This document shows positions 27,311 to 40,238 of a stretch of 64,000 nt of DNA, in pieces. The stretch covers positions 58,001 to 122,000 of the forward strand of contig JAJEKV010000015.1 in NCBI GenBank assembly GCA_021234155.1, given 5' to 3'. The translations under genes were made by a program, and so were the position numbers. Positions within the stretch are counted from its first letter, which is position 1; every line of letters begins with the position of its first letter. Below the pieces are notes generated by a model. The model worked only from the letters and a program-made list of their open reading frames with translations, did no database searches and was not told where the DNA came from. This DNA is from Isoetes taiwanensis. Lineage: Eukaryota; Streptophyta; Lycopodiopsida; Isoetales; Isoetaceae.

Positions 27311-30300
27311 AGCTCCTTGATAAGTCATCACGATTCGTTGGTCAAATACTTTGTTTGCCTCCATCACATAACCACACTACTATCCGCAAGGGCTAAAAAA
27401 TCAAATTGCAATCCAACGATCGCTCATGAATATGTTTTTCATTTTCTAGAACACCGATATTGCCATATGCTTTCGTGGATATTCACAGCTGAATTCTATC
27501 GGCTTTTTATCTCTGCGTAACTTAAGGGCAAAGGAGGCATTCACAACACTCAAAAACATATCCTGAAACCATGTTACTCTAGCATATGACATCTTGAGAT
27601 GGCAGGTTGCAAAGATGGCCAATAAAGGAAATGAAGGAGTATTCTAGTGCACAAAAGTTTTTCTCGATGCCGAAAGCGGGACCTCTACTAAGTTCTAATG
27701 TATAGCGCTTAATAAAGTGACAAACTCATGCTTCCACGTGAACAAAACTTCCATAAAACATGTAAAAGAAGATATCCTTTTGTACAGGATGGTCAACTTA
27801 TTACATGGGGAACAAAGAGAATCCCTTGCCATACTGCCATGCTGTGGATATCTGGACCAAAAATGTTGATAAAGACCATAAGCAAAGCATGCAAAGCATG
27901 CCAAGCACTTGGAGGACTGTTAATAACATTTGCAAAGCACCACTAACTGCCATGGTTTAAGCAGTAGTCTCTACACGCTTCATGGAGTACATAAGACTAC
28001 TAGTTACTAGTTGCGCCACCGCCTCTAAGTCGATGAAGACGATACACCTTGAAAAAAACTAAGGTGTAAGTCTTCTCAAATGTAAATGGATATATACAAA
28101 AAAACAGCATAGGACATGGAAGTACAATGAACTGCGACATTTTATAGTTGGACAGATGGAATGAAACATAATTGACTCAAGTAGGAAATCAGTAGGGAAG
28201 CTAAAATAAATGAAGAAAAGAGTACTTTAGAAATGCAAGACATTTTTCTTTGACATGCCTGTAGAGTTGCCACGATAAAAAGCCAAAAACAAGGAATACA
28301 AGATCCTCAAAATGCAAGATCATAGACTGGACTAAATAGATGCATGAAAAAACAAGGTAAAGCCATTAAAATGTAAAACATGATTGTGATTTATGAGGAT
28401 AAAATGAAACCAAGATCCACACCACTTGAAGCCATATATTTCGTGAGATGAGTGAAACAATGATTTGCAAAAAAACAATTAGATATGTGAAACCAAAGGG
28501 GACTTGGCCCACCACTAGAAGACTTGTACTAGGATTTGATCAGAACTTATGTATCAAAATTGAAATATTCAGCTACACAGTCGCCATAACAATATGAACC
28601 AACATTTCCAATCAGAAGACGAGAATCACAAGAAGAAAATACAAACTATGGCATGTTTGGGTAGAAGCACGAGCATTTCGAAAGCAACAAGAGAGACAAC
28701 AATTCAAGAATACTGCGGATTCTAGAGTGACTTAGAACTAGTACCTATATCTGCGACTACAAATTGCACCCCTATTTGGATGCGAAGAGACGGCCCAAAA
28801 AGCATTTGAACCTTCTAAAGGACTTGGTGCCGAACGAACGTAGCATTTTCGGGATGCATTGCCTTTAGATACACCACCACAAGAGAGAAACTTCAAAAGT
28901 GCATCCACAACTCCGCCCAACGAATTCAAATGTAGATACTCCATCACCATTTCCCATTTCATTAAGTATATCGATATCACACTAATTATATGCTCATCAC
29001 ATGAAGGAGATAAAGGAATTGTCCTTGCTTTCCCTTTTCCCTTGCCTTTCACCTCTTAAGCCATTGGCATTCAACTTTGCACAAAGATCCTTAAGCTTGC
29101 ACAAGCTATCACTAACTCCTATAACGAGGCCAACATCTCGAAAAAAATGCGTGTCCTTGAGCCGCTTAGCCAACAAAGATCTTGGAGGCCACTACGAGAG
29201 AAGGCGTAACAACTTGCTCAAGACCAGTTGGAGGCGAACCAACAACGCCAACACTTGAGCCACTTGGATCCTCGGGCATTGCATCAACATTAGATCCAAA
29301 GGGGACGACGCCTACAAGGAATAATGACGAGGTTTTAAGTAACTAGAAGAACCATCTATATTCCTCCCCAAGGTGAAGTAATGTCTTTGATTCTAGAGAA
29401 TGTGTAACAATCATTTGGTAAATCAACAAAAGCCTTTCCTTTTTGGGGATAACCACAACAAATGCAAGCATAGATTTCGATTACGCACATTCAACGCACC
29501 TCATGACCGAAGTCGGTGTTCAAAGCAAACAATGGGCTCGTATGCCTTGTTATACGACAACTCTCCATTGGCTAGTAACTCTTCAGTATACTCTACCCTC
29601 CTTTGGGTACTATCTCATGATCGTAAAACCTCACTATCCATTATAACATCCACCGAAGCTTTCATCATGCATTGAGCCAATTTTGCCTTCCTCGATATGC
29701 TCGCTAAATTCCTATGCTATACCTATTTTTCCAGAAGGCAAGACAGAGTATTCCTTGGGCATCAGATTCCGATCAAACCCGTGCAATGGAATAAAATACC
29801 CAAAGACGACATAGGATAAGCAAAATCATTGTAACAAACCCCGAGCCAACTTCACTTTTTGCAAGTAGCTTGGTTGCATCACTTATTTCGAGCTTAGTTT
29901 GACCCATCTAAGAAATTTATTGTTGCAGTGCCCTGGACAAAATTGCAAAATAGCCCCACCCCACGAAATGTCCCATATCCAAAGTGCCATTGGCGTGTTA
30001 TCATTAAGTAGTGAGAAGATAGTGATTATTTACACTCCAAGATAAGAGACCGCAAATGAAATTGACATAATGAGAATAAGCATTTTGTAGCATGTCTCAA
30101 AATCAAACAATGTAACTCCACCCTCCGAAGTTAGGTAGGCATAAATGGATGTGTTTTGCAAGTATGGAGATACAATGTATGTCGAATGTTGCTCGGATAT
30201 GAAGAATACTTGAAGGAAAAACCGTAAACAAAGGCACTCAACATACATGGATGGAAATCAAGCTCGGACAAAATTGCTATATCCGAACCCTTTTAACCCT

Positions 30301-30720
30301 TGGACATATTGCAAGGCTATTTTTCTCATGATTTTTATGCTCAAATGCCACAAACCTTTAAATTCTCAACATAGAATGCAAAGAATCGTGCCATTACCTC
30401 TTCATGCTTGTCGTGGTAGATTATTCCACAACTTGATCCGGTCCATCCCATCCGGTACAAGTCATCAAACCATTTTGCAACAAAAAGACCATTTAAGACC
30501 CCACCGAATTACAAGAATGGAAAATAAAAAACATCAAATCTCCTAAATCCCTCTTCAAGAAAACTTATTTATGAGGATGTAAGTCGTCCAAATGCCAGGG
30601 TACTCGAGCGTTCTTATTCATCAGTTGGAGCTTGGGTCTGCCATGCCAGTTACCCGGTTGGAACATCCGGAATCGAGAACGCAGGTGACCGCCAATTTAC
30701 AGGAAATAATGGGTTTTTAG
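27311..30720. other. Sequence without a recognised gene
   Basis: A minus-strand frame at 28,738-29,052 (104 codons, lysine-rich start) and several shorter frames match no family known to me. Relics of the PPR gene may extend to about 27,960, but I cannot support them. Confidence 0.35.
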
Positions 30721-30728
30721 CAGTCACC

Positions 30729-30770
30729 AGCATATCCTGGGTATATTCTAGCATATACCCAGGATATGCT
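30729..30770. repeat. Perfect 17-bp hairpin
   Basis: AGCATATCCTGGGTATA at 30,729-30,745 is exactly complementary to 30,754-30,770 across an 8-nt loop. A second, GC-rich hairpin (GGGTTTGCCCC/GGGGCAACCC, one bulge) follows at about 30,788-30,813. Confidence 0.9.
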
Positions 30771-31083
30771 ACAAACCCACATAAACAAGGGTTTGCCCCC
30801 CTAGGGGCAACCCAAAAATACAATTTGATTTATGAAGAGGACACATCCATCATGCAACATTCAACTTTCATCAAATATTCTGGAGAATGTACCAAATAAC
30901 AAATGCAGGTTGAAACATAGAGTTTTCTATGTTATGTGATGAAACGACGATGCATTGATGCATTGCTAGCAAGCTGTGGAGGAACACAGTGGATCTGATC
31001 TATATGCTGCAATCTTTTGCCTCAAAGGTTCCATTACACAGATAACAAATGTAATTGTGCTATCTAGATATTGCTATTTGTTA

Positions 31084-31260
31084 ATTTTTTTTTTTTTTTT
31101 TTTTTTGAAGGCAAGGTGGTTTTCTATTAATATAAAAGATGTTACAACATTTGATCTCCAAAAGATCAGATAGGAAAATAAGCACAGTAAAGCCCTGTTG
31201 GCCTGATAAATAATATGCTCACGAAGCCTCCTACATCAGCAACTAATGAGAAAGTACAAT
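31084..31260 (-). mobile_element. L1 LINE 3' end
   Basis: A T-run at 31,086-31,106, read on the minus strand, is a poly(A) tail. It follows the minus-strand text ATTAATAGAAAACCACCTTG, CCTTC. An AATA-rich 3' UTR ending in a poly(A) tract is typical of plant L1 elements. No coding part is recognised. The upstream limit is uncertain. Confidence 0.5.
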
Positions 31261-31546
31261 TAACAGATAACAAATCCTTTTCTCGAAAACTTATGCAACC
31301 ATTTTAGAACCTGTAAGCAAAGGATAACAGCCAGCATGCTGAAGTATAGCAGTCCTCCAGCTGCCCTCAAGCTTATTAGTACTTGAGTTTGACACAGGCA
31401 TCAGAACCTGGCCTAAAGTGCTTCAAGCATATCAGTACTTGAACATATGATTGGGTATCAGCACCCATCTAAAAAATGTTCAAGCGTAGCAGTACTTGAA
31501 ACATTTTAAATCCCTAGCTAACATAAACTGTAGAGAACTGACATAC

Positions 31547-31787
31547 CAAAGAGTCCCATACCTCCCAGTGTATCATGCCCCCTAGCAATCAATGCCGCAT
31601 TGTCAGGATTAAATTCTGCATCCTTGGTACTTACAAGAAAAGAGTGATTGCTCAGCATCAATAGGAAGAAAATATCACCCGTCTCTTGAACAAACCCTGT
31701 CATATAACTGATGCTTCCTGCTAGCAAGAAAAGAAGCAAACCGGACTGAAATGTTTTGTTCCTCAAAAACAATGTATGATATCCCTG
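31547..31787 (-). CDS. Single exon of an unrecognised membrane protein
   Basis: An open minus-strand stretch lies between a plausible acceptor (TTCAG before 31,787) and a strong donor (G/GTATGT after 31,547). It encodes QGYHTLFLRNKTFQSGLLLF, then LLAGSISYMTG, a hydrophobic FFLLMLSNHSFL stretch and FNPDNAALIARGHDTLGGMG. Two membrane-like segments and the conserved look of the C-terminal half suggest a real exon. Neighbouring exons were not found, so it may be a gene fragment. I do not recognise the family. Confidence 0.45.
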
Positions 31788-31849
31788 CTGAATTTGCATA
31801 TCCAAGACCTACTCTACATAACATGAAGTTTCTATCCCCTTCACTTTAT

Positions 31850-32010
31850 AGGCCAGTATCCCAACCTTGAGCTTACCTTTTCAGCGTATCTGAAATGAAA
31901 CAGACATAGTAGAATGGAAGCAAAAGAAAGAATCCACGTTAGTGGTAAATATCTATCTTTGCCTTATCGGCCAGCATCCCAATCTGGGCTTACCCTTTCA
32001 GCGTGTCTTG
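31850..32010. repeat. Short direct duplication
   Basis: About 42 bp containing GGCCAGYATCCCAA, GCTTACC and TTTCAGCGT occurs at about 31,850-31,892 and again at 31,969-32,010. Confidence 0.6.
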
Positions 32011-32343
32011 ATGACATAGCTTGTAATCTACCAAAGGAAGATGCCACGTTAGTGGAATACCTGAAACAACTGATTATGGTCGCCAGAAAGAAGGAAGGTT
32101 ACACTCAACCAGCAGATCTGATGACTGTTTCTTAAGGAGCCAGAACACATCCAAGCCCTGTTTGTTAATTTATAAAGAAAATAAAGGCAAAAAATTAAGC
32201 ACCTAAAGATGATCAACAGGGATGCATGCTTTATGCTTAGTGTATCTACAAACCACAAACTATAATAGTCGTGGCCTCGATGTCGTCATCTATACTGTCA
32301 AAATGAGCACAAAAGGTTTTGTATGAATATCAGAAACATGCTC

Positions 32344-33150
32344 ACAACACAAACCATTAACATCCAACATATAAAAATTAAATCCCCCAACACATAACAA
32401 TCATTGACATTAACAACCAACACATAACTACCATTGACATTAATTAACACAACCATTGGGTCCAACACATTTAAATTAAAATCCCCCTTAAACCCCCTTT
32501 GGTTTGGGTGCATATTCACACGGGGGGTGACTCCGGGCAACGAGAGTTGTTGGATAGGCATATTCACCCCTTATTCCTTAATCTACACCGTACGTAAAGT
32601 TCCTCGTTTGTGGAGTATGCAAGTATAAAATTTGCTATACTGTATAACAAGATTCGCAAAATACTATAAGATTTCAGGCAGAATACTATATGGTGTTGAT
32701 TTTGTACGTGCAAAATACAATTATGAGGGCTCTCGCTGCCCTAGTCACCCCCCGTGTGAATATGCACCCAAACCAAAGGGGGTTTAAGGGGGATTTTAAT
32801 TTAAATGTGTTGGACCCAATGGTTGTGTTAATTAATGTCAATGGTAGTTATGTGTTGGTTGTTAATGTCAATGATTGTTATGTGTTGGGGGATTTAATTT
32901 TTATATGTTGGATGTTAATGGTTTGTGTTGAAAAAAAATTTTTTGGCCCTTGGGGCCTTAGGGACGCCCCCCCGTGTGACAAAAAATTTAGAATTCAAAC
33001 CCGAAAAAAAAACTAGAATTCATTTGAGGCTTTCATCACCGTAGCTTTTTGAATTTCATCACAATAAAACAAATAGAACATAAGTAAAAGTTACCATAAA
33101 GATAGAGCGGATTGATCCCATTATTACGAAAAGTCATAAAGTTTGCAACA
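32344..33150. mobile_element. Fold-back element, copy B (inverted relative to A)
   Basis: Inverted arms lie at 32,344-32,526 and 32,746-32,930. The spacer is the reverse complement of the spacer in copy A. Similarity continues to about 33,150, matching the flank of copy A at 20,577-20,800. The high similarity of both arms and spacers indicates a recent common origin. Confidence 0.8.
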
Positions 33151-33594
33151 CCCATACACAAACATTTTTCAATGAATTTAATGTTGACCTTTGGCCTCCA
33201 TGGATTCTTGTGGTGAGAAACCAAAGTGGGAAACTTTTCTGCTTGTTAGCACAAGGATCTAGAAGCCTTGGAATTTGCTTAATAACTGCCTCAAAATCTA
33301 AAAATGCATGGTAATTTTTTGCAAGCTTCATTCGGAATGAGCCATAAAACAATATCCAATAGCACAATCATGTATTAATCAACTGGTAGGATGTGAAAGC
33401 CTACCAAACCCGGCCGAGAAATTGCTGTTTTAACATAGATAACTTAACCAAACATATCCATATCATACACCATCAAAAAGATCTCGGAGAGAGCTTTCCA
33501 ACGCAATAAAAATCATCTCAAACAGAGCTATGGATCAAAAGTTATGATAAGAAATGTGTTGCCAGCGGGAAACTGCACTACATGCGCCATTCAA

Positions 33595-33705
33595 GCCCAC
33601 AAAAAGAGGGCTTTTGTTGTGAGCCATTGGTTGTTGACTATTATGCACCACACGCACAAAAAAAGAGCTTTTGTTGTGAGCCATTGGTTGTTGACCATTG
33701 GAAAA
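33595..33705. repeat. Direct repeat of about 37 bp
   Basis: The unit CTTTTGTTGTGAGCCATTGG followed by TTGTTGAC occurs at about 33,610 and 33,668, each preceded by a purine-rich AAAAAGAG stretch. Confidence 0.75.
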
Positions 33706-33712
33706 AAGAAGG

Positions 33713-34366
33713 CTAAAATCAATGGCTCAGAAATGGTGCACTCTAGATGTATGCATTAGTACATCCATTTGAATACATCACGAAATCATAGGAAAACCTT
33801 AGTGAGAAGCGTTTAAAAACACGAAGAAAACCCCCTGTTATTATGTTACATATGCTCACATGTGTGGCATGCATCCAGCAGAAATTATGCTCAAATGCCA
33901 CGCAAATATTTAGAGCCTAAAATGCCACGCAGCTGTTGCAACTTGCAGTTTTGATAATAGTGCTGGTGATGTTTCAAGATGTTTGATCCTGGAAGATATG
34001 CCATGAGGTTTACAAAAATTTGCATTGCTCTATCAAACTTAGAAATTGCAGCAAAAGAAAGGTAGAAGTTGGTTACCAATTTGGAGCAATCCACTTTGGA
34101 GACCTTGGCTGAGAAAATGTTGAATTTCTTAAGTCCAATCTTCATCAATTAGATCTACCTACCTTCTATTTGGACAATGCATCAAATAGTTGCGTTCAAA
34201 ATGTTTGAAGCATTCTAAAATGTAATATGTAGCATTATAACAGGGTTTTTTTTTGTGTTTTTGTACTGTTTTCTCTAAGGTTTTCATATGATTTGGTGGC
34301 CGTATTCAACCAGGTGTACTAAATAGTATTTCTAGAGTGCACCCTTTTGTTAGCTGTTGATTTTAG
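33713..34366. mobile_element. MULE-like MITE
   Basis: Long imperfect terminal inverted repeats start CTAAAATCAA and contain GTGCACTCTAGA and AAATCATAKGAAAACCTTAG; arms are about 33,713-33,840 and 34,235-34,366. The interior is non-coding. The flanks AAAAGAAGG and AAAAGGGGG may be a decayed 9-bp target duplication, as expected for Mutator-like elements. The class assignment is tentative. Confidence 0.6.
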
Positions 34367-36990
34367 AAAAGGGGGCAAATCCTGTGGTGAATATCTTCCC
34401 ATTAGTTTTAGGGTTTTTTAGGGTTGTGTGGAGTAGGGTCTGGTCTGGTTTTTTTTAGGGTTGCTAGGTGGAAGCAGGAATCTACTGCAGAATCCTAGGC
34501 TAAAATCCTATTATCTTATCTATCTACTAGCCTATGTTTTTGTTAATTCTGGCCATGGCAGATTATGAATGCCTGCAAGGCTCGAAGAAGGATATTTTAG
34601 GGTTAATCGAAGAAGGGATACTTTAGGGCAGGTCGGAGGGGATGGGAAGGGGAGGCGAGTCCCCGAACAAAGCTAGATCGTTTATTTTAGGGTTAATTGA
34701 GCCGTTCGCAATCGGCTTCCCATCAACGCCATGAGATGAAGGCCGAGTCTATCAATCAGGCAGATCATACTCAAGCTCGGTGTCCGTTACTCTCGCTTTT
34801 GTTCTTTGAGGTCATTTTACATTTTACTACTCGGTGGTAAAGTATGCATGAATGGCTTGCACGCCTTTGCCAACATGCGAGAATGAGTTAACGCAGAGGA
34901 GGATCTCGTGACCGGATGGCTTTGCATATTCTTGTGCCCTCTTCCAAGTTATTATCTATAAAGTTCTATCCGAAAGACTCCGGTGGTGTTTTCGTTGAAA
35001 TAGACCGTAATGGTAATGAGAACTCAAGGAGAGTCACCAAGGTCATGATCCGCGGGCTGCCAAAGATCGGAAAGGGTACTCAATGCGAACTTAAGAAAAA
35101 GGTATTTTACTTTCTCAATCCATGATTTATATTTCTTTGGACATTTTAGGTTTATTGACAACTGTTTGGAGAAACTCCCAAAGAAAATTTGTTACATATT
35201 TCATTGGGTAACTTGTTTCATCTTGTCAAGTGGCCGCAGGAACGTAATATAGAGAGGAGGCTAAAGATTATATGGACCGGAGAAAACTAGTTTCCTAGCA
35301 TAAGCAAAGGTCATATTCACATGCTAAATCAATGAGAATGACCTTTAGCAAGAGGAGCGCCAGTTCTACAACCCGTTTCTACCTCATGTTCTTCAAATGA
35401 TCTAGATTGCTTTATTCTTAAGCGGGAAGAAGTGCTTTAGAAGATGGGTTCAATCAAGCACAAGTCAAGGCCACCTACACAAATTGCATCAGAATTTGTT
35501 CATGTAGTTATTTTTCCTTGTCTCCGAAAAAAACTATAAGCATAAAGGCTCCTTAGGCAACTAGAACCGCTTTTAAGAGGACTCAAAAGATACTTGTGTC
35601 TTTGTTGGGATTCTACCATTTGTCTTGTTGGGGATTCTACCACTTGAGGTTTCTAAACCCCCGAGATTTGCAGCCCAAATCGCATGATTTTTTCTCCGTG
35701 ACATTTGATGAGTTAATGTCTTGAGTTAATGTCTTGAAAATTCCTAGCAACATTTTTGAGAAACTTAAAGTGATTGAGTTAATGTCTTGAAAGTGTTCAT
35801 TATCTTTGGTGTTGAATTTAAAACCTATAACGATAGTGTATATGTAAAATCTTGTCATTGTTAGCATGTTTCTAATTCTTAGTTTTGTTGCTGCACTTGT
35901 TCTTTTCAGATTTGGTCTTGAACTAATGTTTTCTATTTTTTAAATGTGTTACCATTTGTCTAATTATGTCACACTTAATATTAGGACTTCGAATGTAATG
36001 GCTTGTTTTTAGCTCTACTACCATTTTCTATTATGATTCATATGCACTAAGGAATCTCCATGCACAGATATTATATGCACAATATTACATGCACTAACTC
36101 AACTCCATGCATGATATTACATGCACCCCTACACCATTCTTAAGGAAAGAAAAACGGGGAAAAACTCTAACCAAAACAAAACGCTAATTTTACGCTTCCT
36201 ATTCCTACTACACTAAGACCCTAACATGAGTATGTATGTGCAAGGCCAATTATAGGGTAACAAATAAAAGGACCAAAACACGATTTATGATCTATAGCCC
36301 AGCTACTGCCAAAATGCAAGGCTAGCAAGTTTTAAATGCATTGCACTTGTCCCCAGGTCACGCTTTTTTCAAAAGAGCCGAGACCAATCAATGCTTATCA
36401 AAACATACGCCGGTTCCTATATTAGTGTCGGACTTTCATCAACAACACCATCGGGAACTAGGGTGTGAATTAATAAAACATTCTTCTAACCCTTAATAAA
36501 AAGTACAACGCACACCTTCGACGATAATCAAGCGTGACCAAGGCCAACAACGGGCGGCGTCGGCAGGGTTATACTCTAATAAAGGATGACCCTAGTTGCC
36601 TTAAGCTTTGGTGCCACCCACCCTCGGCATGGCGCAAATAAATGCGGCAATACCGTGCAAGGGGGCATGCCTACGCTCTTAGCAACACGCGAAAAAAGCC
36701 CCCCTCTCGGTTGTCGTTTAAGGGAAGGCAACCAATTTCTTTTCTTCTTTGGTTTTCTTTTTTTTACTTTACTCTTGAATTATTATTTGCTTAAATTGTT
36801 ATTATTTTTTTTTTTTCTAAAATAGGCCAAACTCAGCCCACGTAACAAGGCACTCACCATCGTTCGCCCCTTACTAATGGGGCAACCTTGGTGCTGGGGC
36901 CTAATCAAGGACCTAACCTGGCCTACCTATCAAAAAACAACAAAAAAAACCTAAAAACTAAGAAAAACAAAAAAAAAAAGGTTTTGGGTG
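34367..36990. other. Sequence without a recognised gene
   Basis: A frame at 34,916-35,105 ends before a possible donor (AAAAAG/GTATTT) and could be an exon, but I recognise no domain. The rest is AT-rich. Poly-T tracts lie near 36,760-36,815. Confidence 0.35.
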
Positions 36991-37039
36991 GCAAATTGCA
37001 AGGTTGGCGCTGAAGAATTACCTTTTTCTTGGCAAGAAA

Positions 37040-37447
37040 ACGAATCCACGCCACGCAAATATATAAAAAATTTCACAGACTGCTGAAAACTTGGGCCACA
37101 GACGCTGAAAATCTTGAACAGACGCCAAACGCGAAAAAAAATCAGCGTCGCTGAACACAGCGCCCGGTTTGGCGTCATATGACGCGAAAAGCTTTTGGCG
37201 CCAGCGTGACGCTGAAAACAGACGTCTGTAACTGGAACCCGGCAGACGCCGAAAGTCAGTCATCTTCTTTTGCGACGCTAATTCAGATATTCACAGACGC
37301 TGAAGTTTTTCAGCGACGCTTTTCATGGAAGCTTTCAATGCGACGCGAATTTTTTTTCCCACGGGTGAGGTTTTTATACGTTAAATACGTATTTTTTGAC
37401 TTTATACGTCAGGAATTTTAATTTTGTACGTATAGAACCTATCCCTG
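37040..37447. mobile_element. hAT-type MITE, incomplete copy inside the RT relic
   Basis: The last 90 bp, ending GAACCTATCCCTG at 37,447, are almost identical to the end of the complete MITE at 49,750-50,367. The interior shares CAGACGC motifs. It abuts the retroelement RT coding sequence at 37,448. The opposite terminus was not found, so one end is deleted or decayed. Confidence 0.65.
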
Positions 37448-37455
37448 TCAGGATC

Positions 37456-39702
37456 GATATATCGACCTTAAATCGATTTTGAGAAGACCTTTGCACCTTG
37501 AAGGATCCATCAAGTCATCCGGCACGGGAAGCGCGATACTTGTTTTTGATGGTGTGCTTGTTCAACCGTCTATAGTCTATGCACATCCTCAAACCGCCAT
37601 CCTTCTTCTTGACAAAAAGGATGGGCGCCCAAATGGCGTAGAGCGCTAGGTCTAATAAAGCCTAGGTCGAGCAACTCCCCGCAGAATTGCTTCTTTAGCT
37701 CTCACAATTCCTCGTCATCATTCTGTATGGAGCCTTACTTGTGGGCTTCGTTCCTGGTTCGAAAGTGCTATCTCGCTTTTCGACTCCCTGTAAGGAGGGA
37801 GGTGCTCGATCTCATCGGGAAAGAGATCATGGAATTCGCGGATCAAGTTAGCTATCCGCCCGGCAACTTGTCTGAGCACCTTGTCTTCTTTGCTTTCTTC
37901 GGACTTTCGCTCGATCTCAAGCTTGAAGATGTATGCTACCCGCCGCTTCTTGATTGACTTGAGCGTACCGTTTTAGAAGACATACACCGCATGATGGGAA
38001 CAACTTTCTTAACGAGATCTCAATAATCTTGCCGCGTTGGGAAGGTCACTTTCCGCTTCCACAATCAATGATGGTTCCCGCGGGTCCAAGGTACTCCATT
38101 CCTATGATCAAGTCATACTTGCCAATGCCCATTACTTCTGCCCTATCCGGATGTTTATTCTCGCAAATCGATGTCGAAATTGATCCTCTTGCTTTGTCGC
38201 CTTTATCGCTCCGCTTTGCTAAAACAACGGGTCCCGGCCGACTTCAGCGGTTTTCAACTTCAACATTTGCACCATTCTTGGGGGACGCAAAGTTATGGCT
38301 ACTTCTGAATCTATCGGGACTATGAAAGACTTGGCCTTGGCCTTCCCTACTTGGAAATTACCTTGTATTGACTCTCCGCTTGTTCTCAGATCTATTGCGG
38401 CAAAGATATGACACTCACCCCGAATGTAGTCTCGAAGCTACTTGGCCCGCCGCGTTGTCGACAGATGTCCCAATCTCCCAATTCAAGCTAGTGCCGCACT
38501 CATGACATAGGGGCGGGTTCCCATTCTATGGCCTGGCCGGAAGCATCCGGCAAAATTTGTTTTTCTCCATGCACTCCTCGCCTCTTTTCCTTGGGCATAG
38601 CCTGTAAAAGGATCGCAGCTTTGGAGTAGTTTGATCCCTCCGCTTGTCCTTGAAGGACACCCGCTTTTCTCGTTACGCTTCCCCGATTGCCACCATATGG
38701 GGCTTTATTTGGACTCGGGCTTGTTGCTCTAGGGCTATAGCTCCCGATGCTTTGCCTTTGTCCTGAAAATACTGCTGCTTCTGCCCGCTATTCTGAGGTC
38801 CCGTTCCTTGCAAGCTTATAGCCTTGCACTCCGCTTCTGATACTGTCTTAGGGTTTATTGCCCTCACCCGACTTTGCGAATCTCATCATTCAAGCCCTTC
38901 AATATAACTTTCCATCGCATGTTTTCTCCCAACTTTGGTACATACAGACCTCGACCTCATGAATTCCTCGTGTATTTCTGGACGACTTGTTTCCTTCTTT
39001 GCAACCTATAGAACTGGCTGGCGCATCATCTTTGGACTTATGCTCTCTTGGGGACGTAGTGGCTTTGAAGGCTTTAGCAAACTTTTGAACACCGCAAGCG
39101 TCCCTGCTCAAGCCATGGGCCTTTGCATACCCCTTCCACCAAATGCGTGCTGCTCCTTTCAGGTTGGCTGTTGCCACTCGGCACCATAAGCGTTTCCATA
39201 TTCACTCATTTCATCAAGCCAAGCCTCGGCCTCCATTCCTGACTTGTTCTCGCCCAGAATTGCTCGAGTTTCACGGCTTTCAAACATTTCCCAAAGCGAG
39301 AGTCTACCTTCTTTTGGTAGTCCGAGACTCTTGTGTCCCTTTTGTCGTGCATCGGGGGTATTCCTTGCCTTCCCTCTTCGGTGTCCCTTTGCCTTCCATA
39401 CATTGGGGTCCGGGCTGTTCTTCCTCTTCCTCGAGGTGGAGTGCGAGTCGAGCTTGAGTGGGAGGAATCAGGCGGGGATCTCCTTCTCTTGCTTCTCTTC
39501 TTGTCCCTTTCGTTTTCGAGCTGATGCTTGTGGCAATTGAGCGTTGCCACCAGAACCGCTCACCTTGTGCTAACGCTAAGCGAGCCTTTATCTGCTCAAG
39601 GTCCGTCCTTATCTGGGATATCTCTTCCTCTGGGGTCATGGGTTCCATTTCTTCAAATAGGTTCCTTGCCGGAGGTGGTCTAGGCGGGGTCTGTTCTTCC
39701 AT
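37456..39702 (-). pseudogene. Ty3-type gag-protease-RT relic of the host retroelement
   Basis: Gag begins at 39,702 with a Pro/Glu-rich N terminus (MEEQTPPRPPPARNLFEEME). Further on, MATANLKGAARIWWKGYAKA matches the capsid region of Ty3 elements. Protease-like and linker sequence follows in several frames around 38,500-38,030. The RT N terminus reads [20 protein letters not shown] and then, after a frame break, KVFSKIDLRS up to 37,456, where the MITE begins. The rest of RT, RNase H, integrase and the downstream LTR are absent. There are many stops and frameshifts, so it is inactive. Its strand agrees with the LTR and PBS at 50.5 kb and with the two passenger genes between. Confidence 0.8.
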
Positions 39703-39921
39703 GATGTCTCGGCGTTATTGTTCTCCTTAGCCTAGGCCTCTAGCTGCATCCACAAGTAATTCATGGCTATATGGTTAGTTTTCTTGTTTCCTTACATTGT
39801 TTACGTTTATTGGCATAGTTGTGGCGCAAAATGTATCAACAAGACATTTAAGAGTGCAAGAGGGATTATATTTATATTATATAATACTTTAGTACAAAAT
39901 TCTCCGGGATCAAGAGTCTAA
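39703..39921. other. Gap between the acidic-protein gene and gag
   Basis: AT-rich spacer. No promoter, terminal repeat or boundary of another element was recognised. Confidence 0.4.
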
Positions 39922-40238
39922 CTAATCTTGAAATCGCCGGTAAGACGGGTTGTCCTCTAGGAACTTCTTAACTTGGACCGTTCCTACTGAATGACCCAAG
40001 TTCCTGATGACGCTTGCTGACGAGCCGCCCTGCAAGGCTCTCACCAGCTCTTCCACCATGCGGTCGGATGTAAGGGCTGCAGTGACCGCCAATCTTGCCT
40101 GACGTCGATAGGGTATGGCGAAGTCGAAGAGGTCAAGTGCCATTGCCCTCTTGACCAGGACAGCGTAGTCGACATTTGGCGCTATGCGAGCATGCCTGCC
40201 GAAGCCTGAGAGTGCAATTAACATGAACACTCCTTCTT
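39922..40238 (-). CDS. Acidic passenger protein, C-terminal part (split by Copia)
   Basis: This open minus-strand segment continues the frame of the gene starting at 47,338. When the Copia element and one 5-bp target copy are ignored, the reading passes from the codon ending at 46,127 to that beginning at 40,233 without a shift, adding 103 residues and a stop at 39,922. It includes FMLIALSGFGRHARI, VDYAVLVKRAMALDLFDF and a basic, helical end (SVGTVQVKKFLEDNPSYRRF). I compared it with H2A and other histones and found no convincing match. Function is unknown. Confidence 0.7.

Noticed and set aside
39922-40238. The C-terminus of the acidic protein as an H2A-like histone fold
   Set aside because: A short RxxxLAV...L pattern resembles the H2A C-terminal helix region, but the rest does not align and the expected acidic-patch residues are missing.
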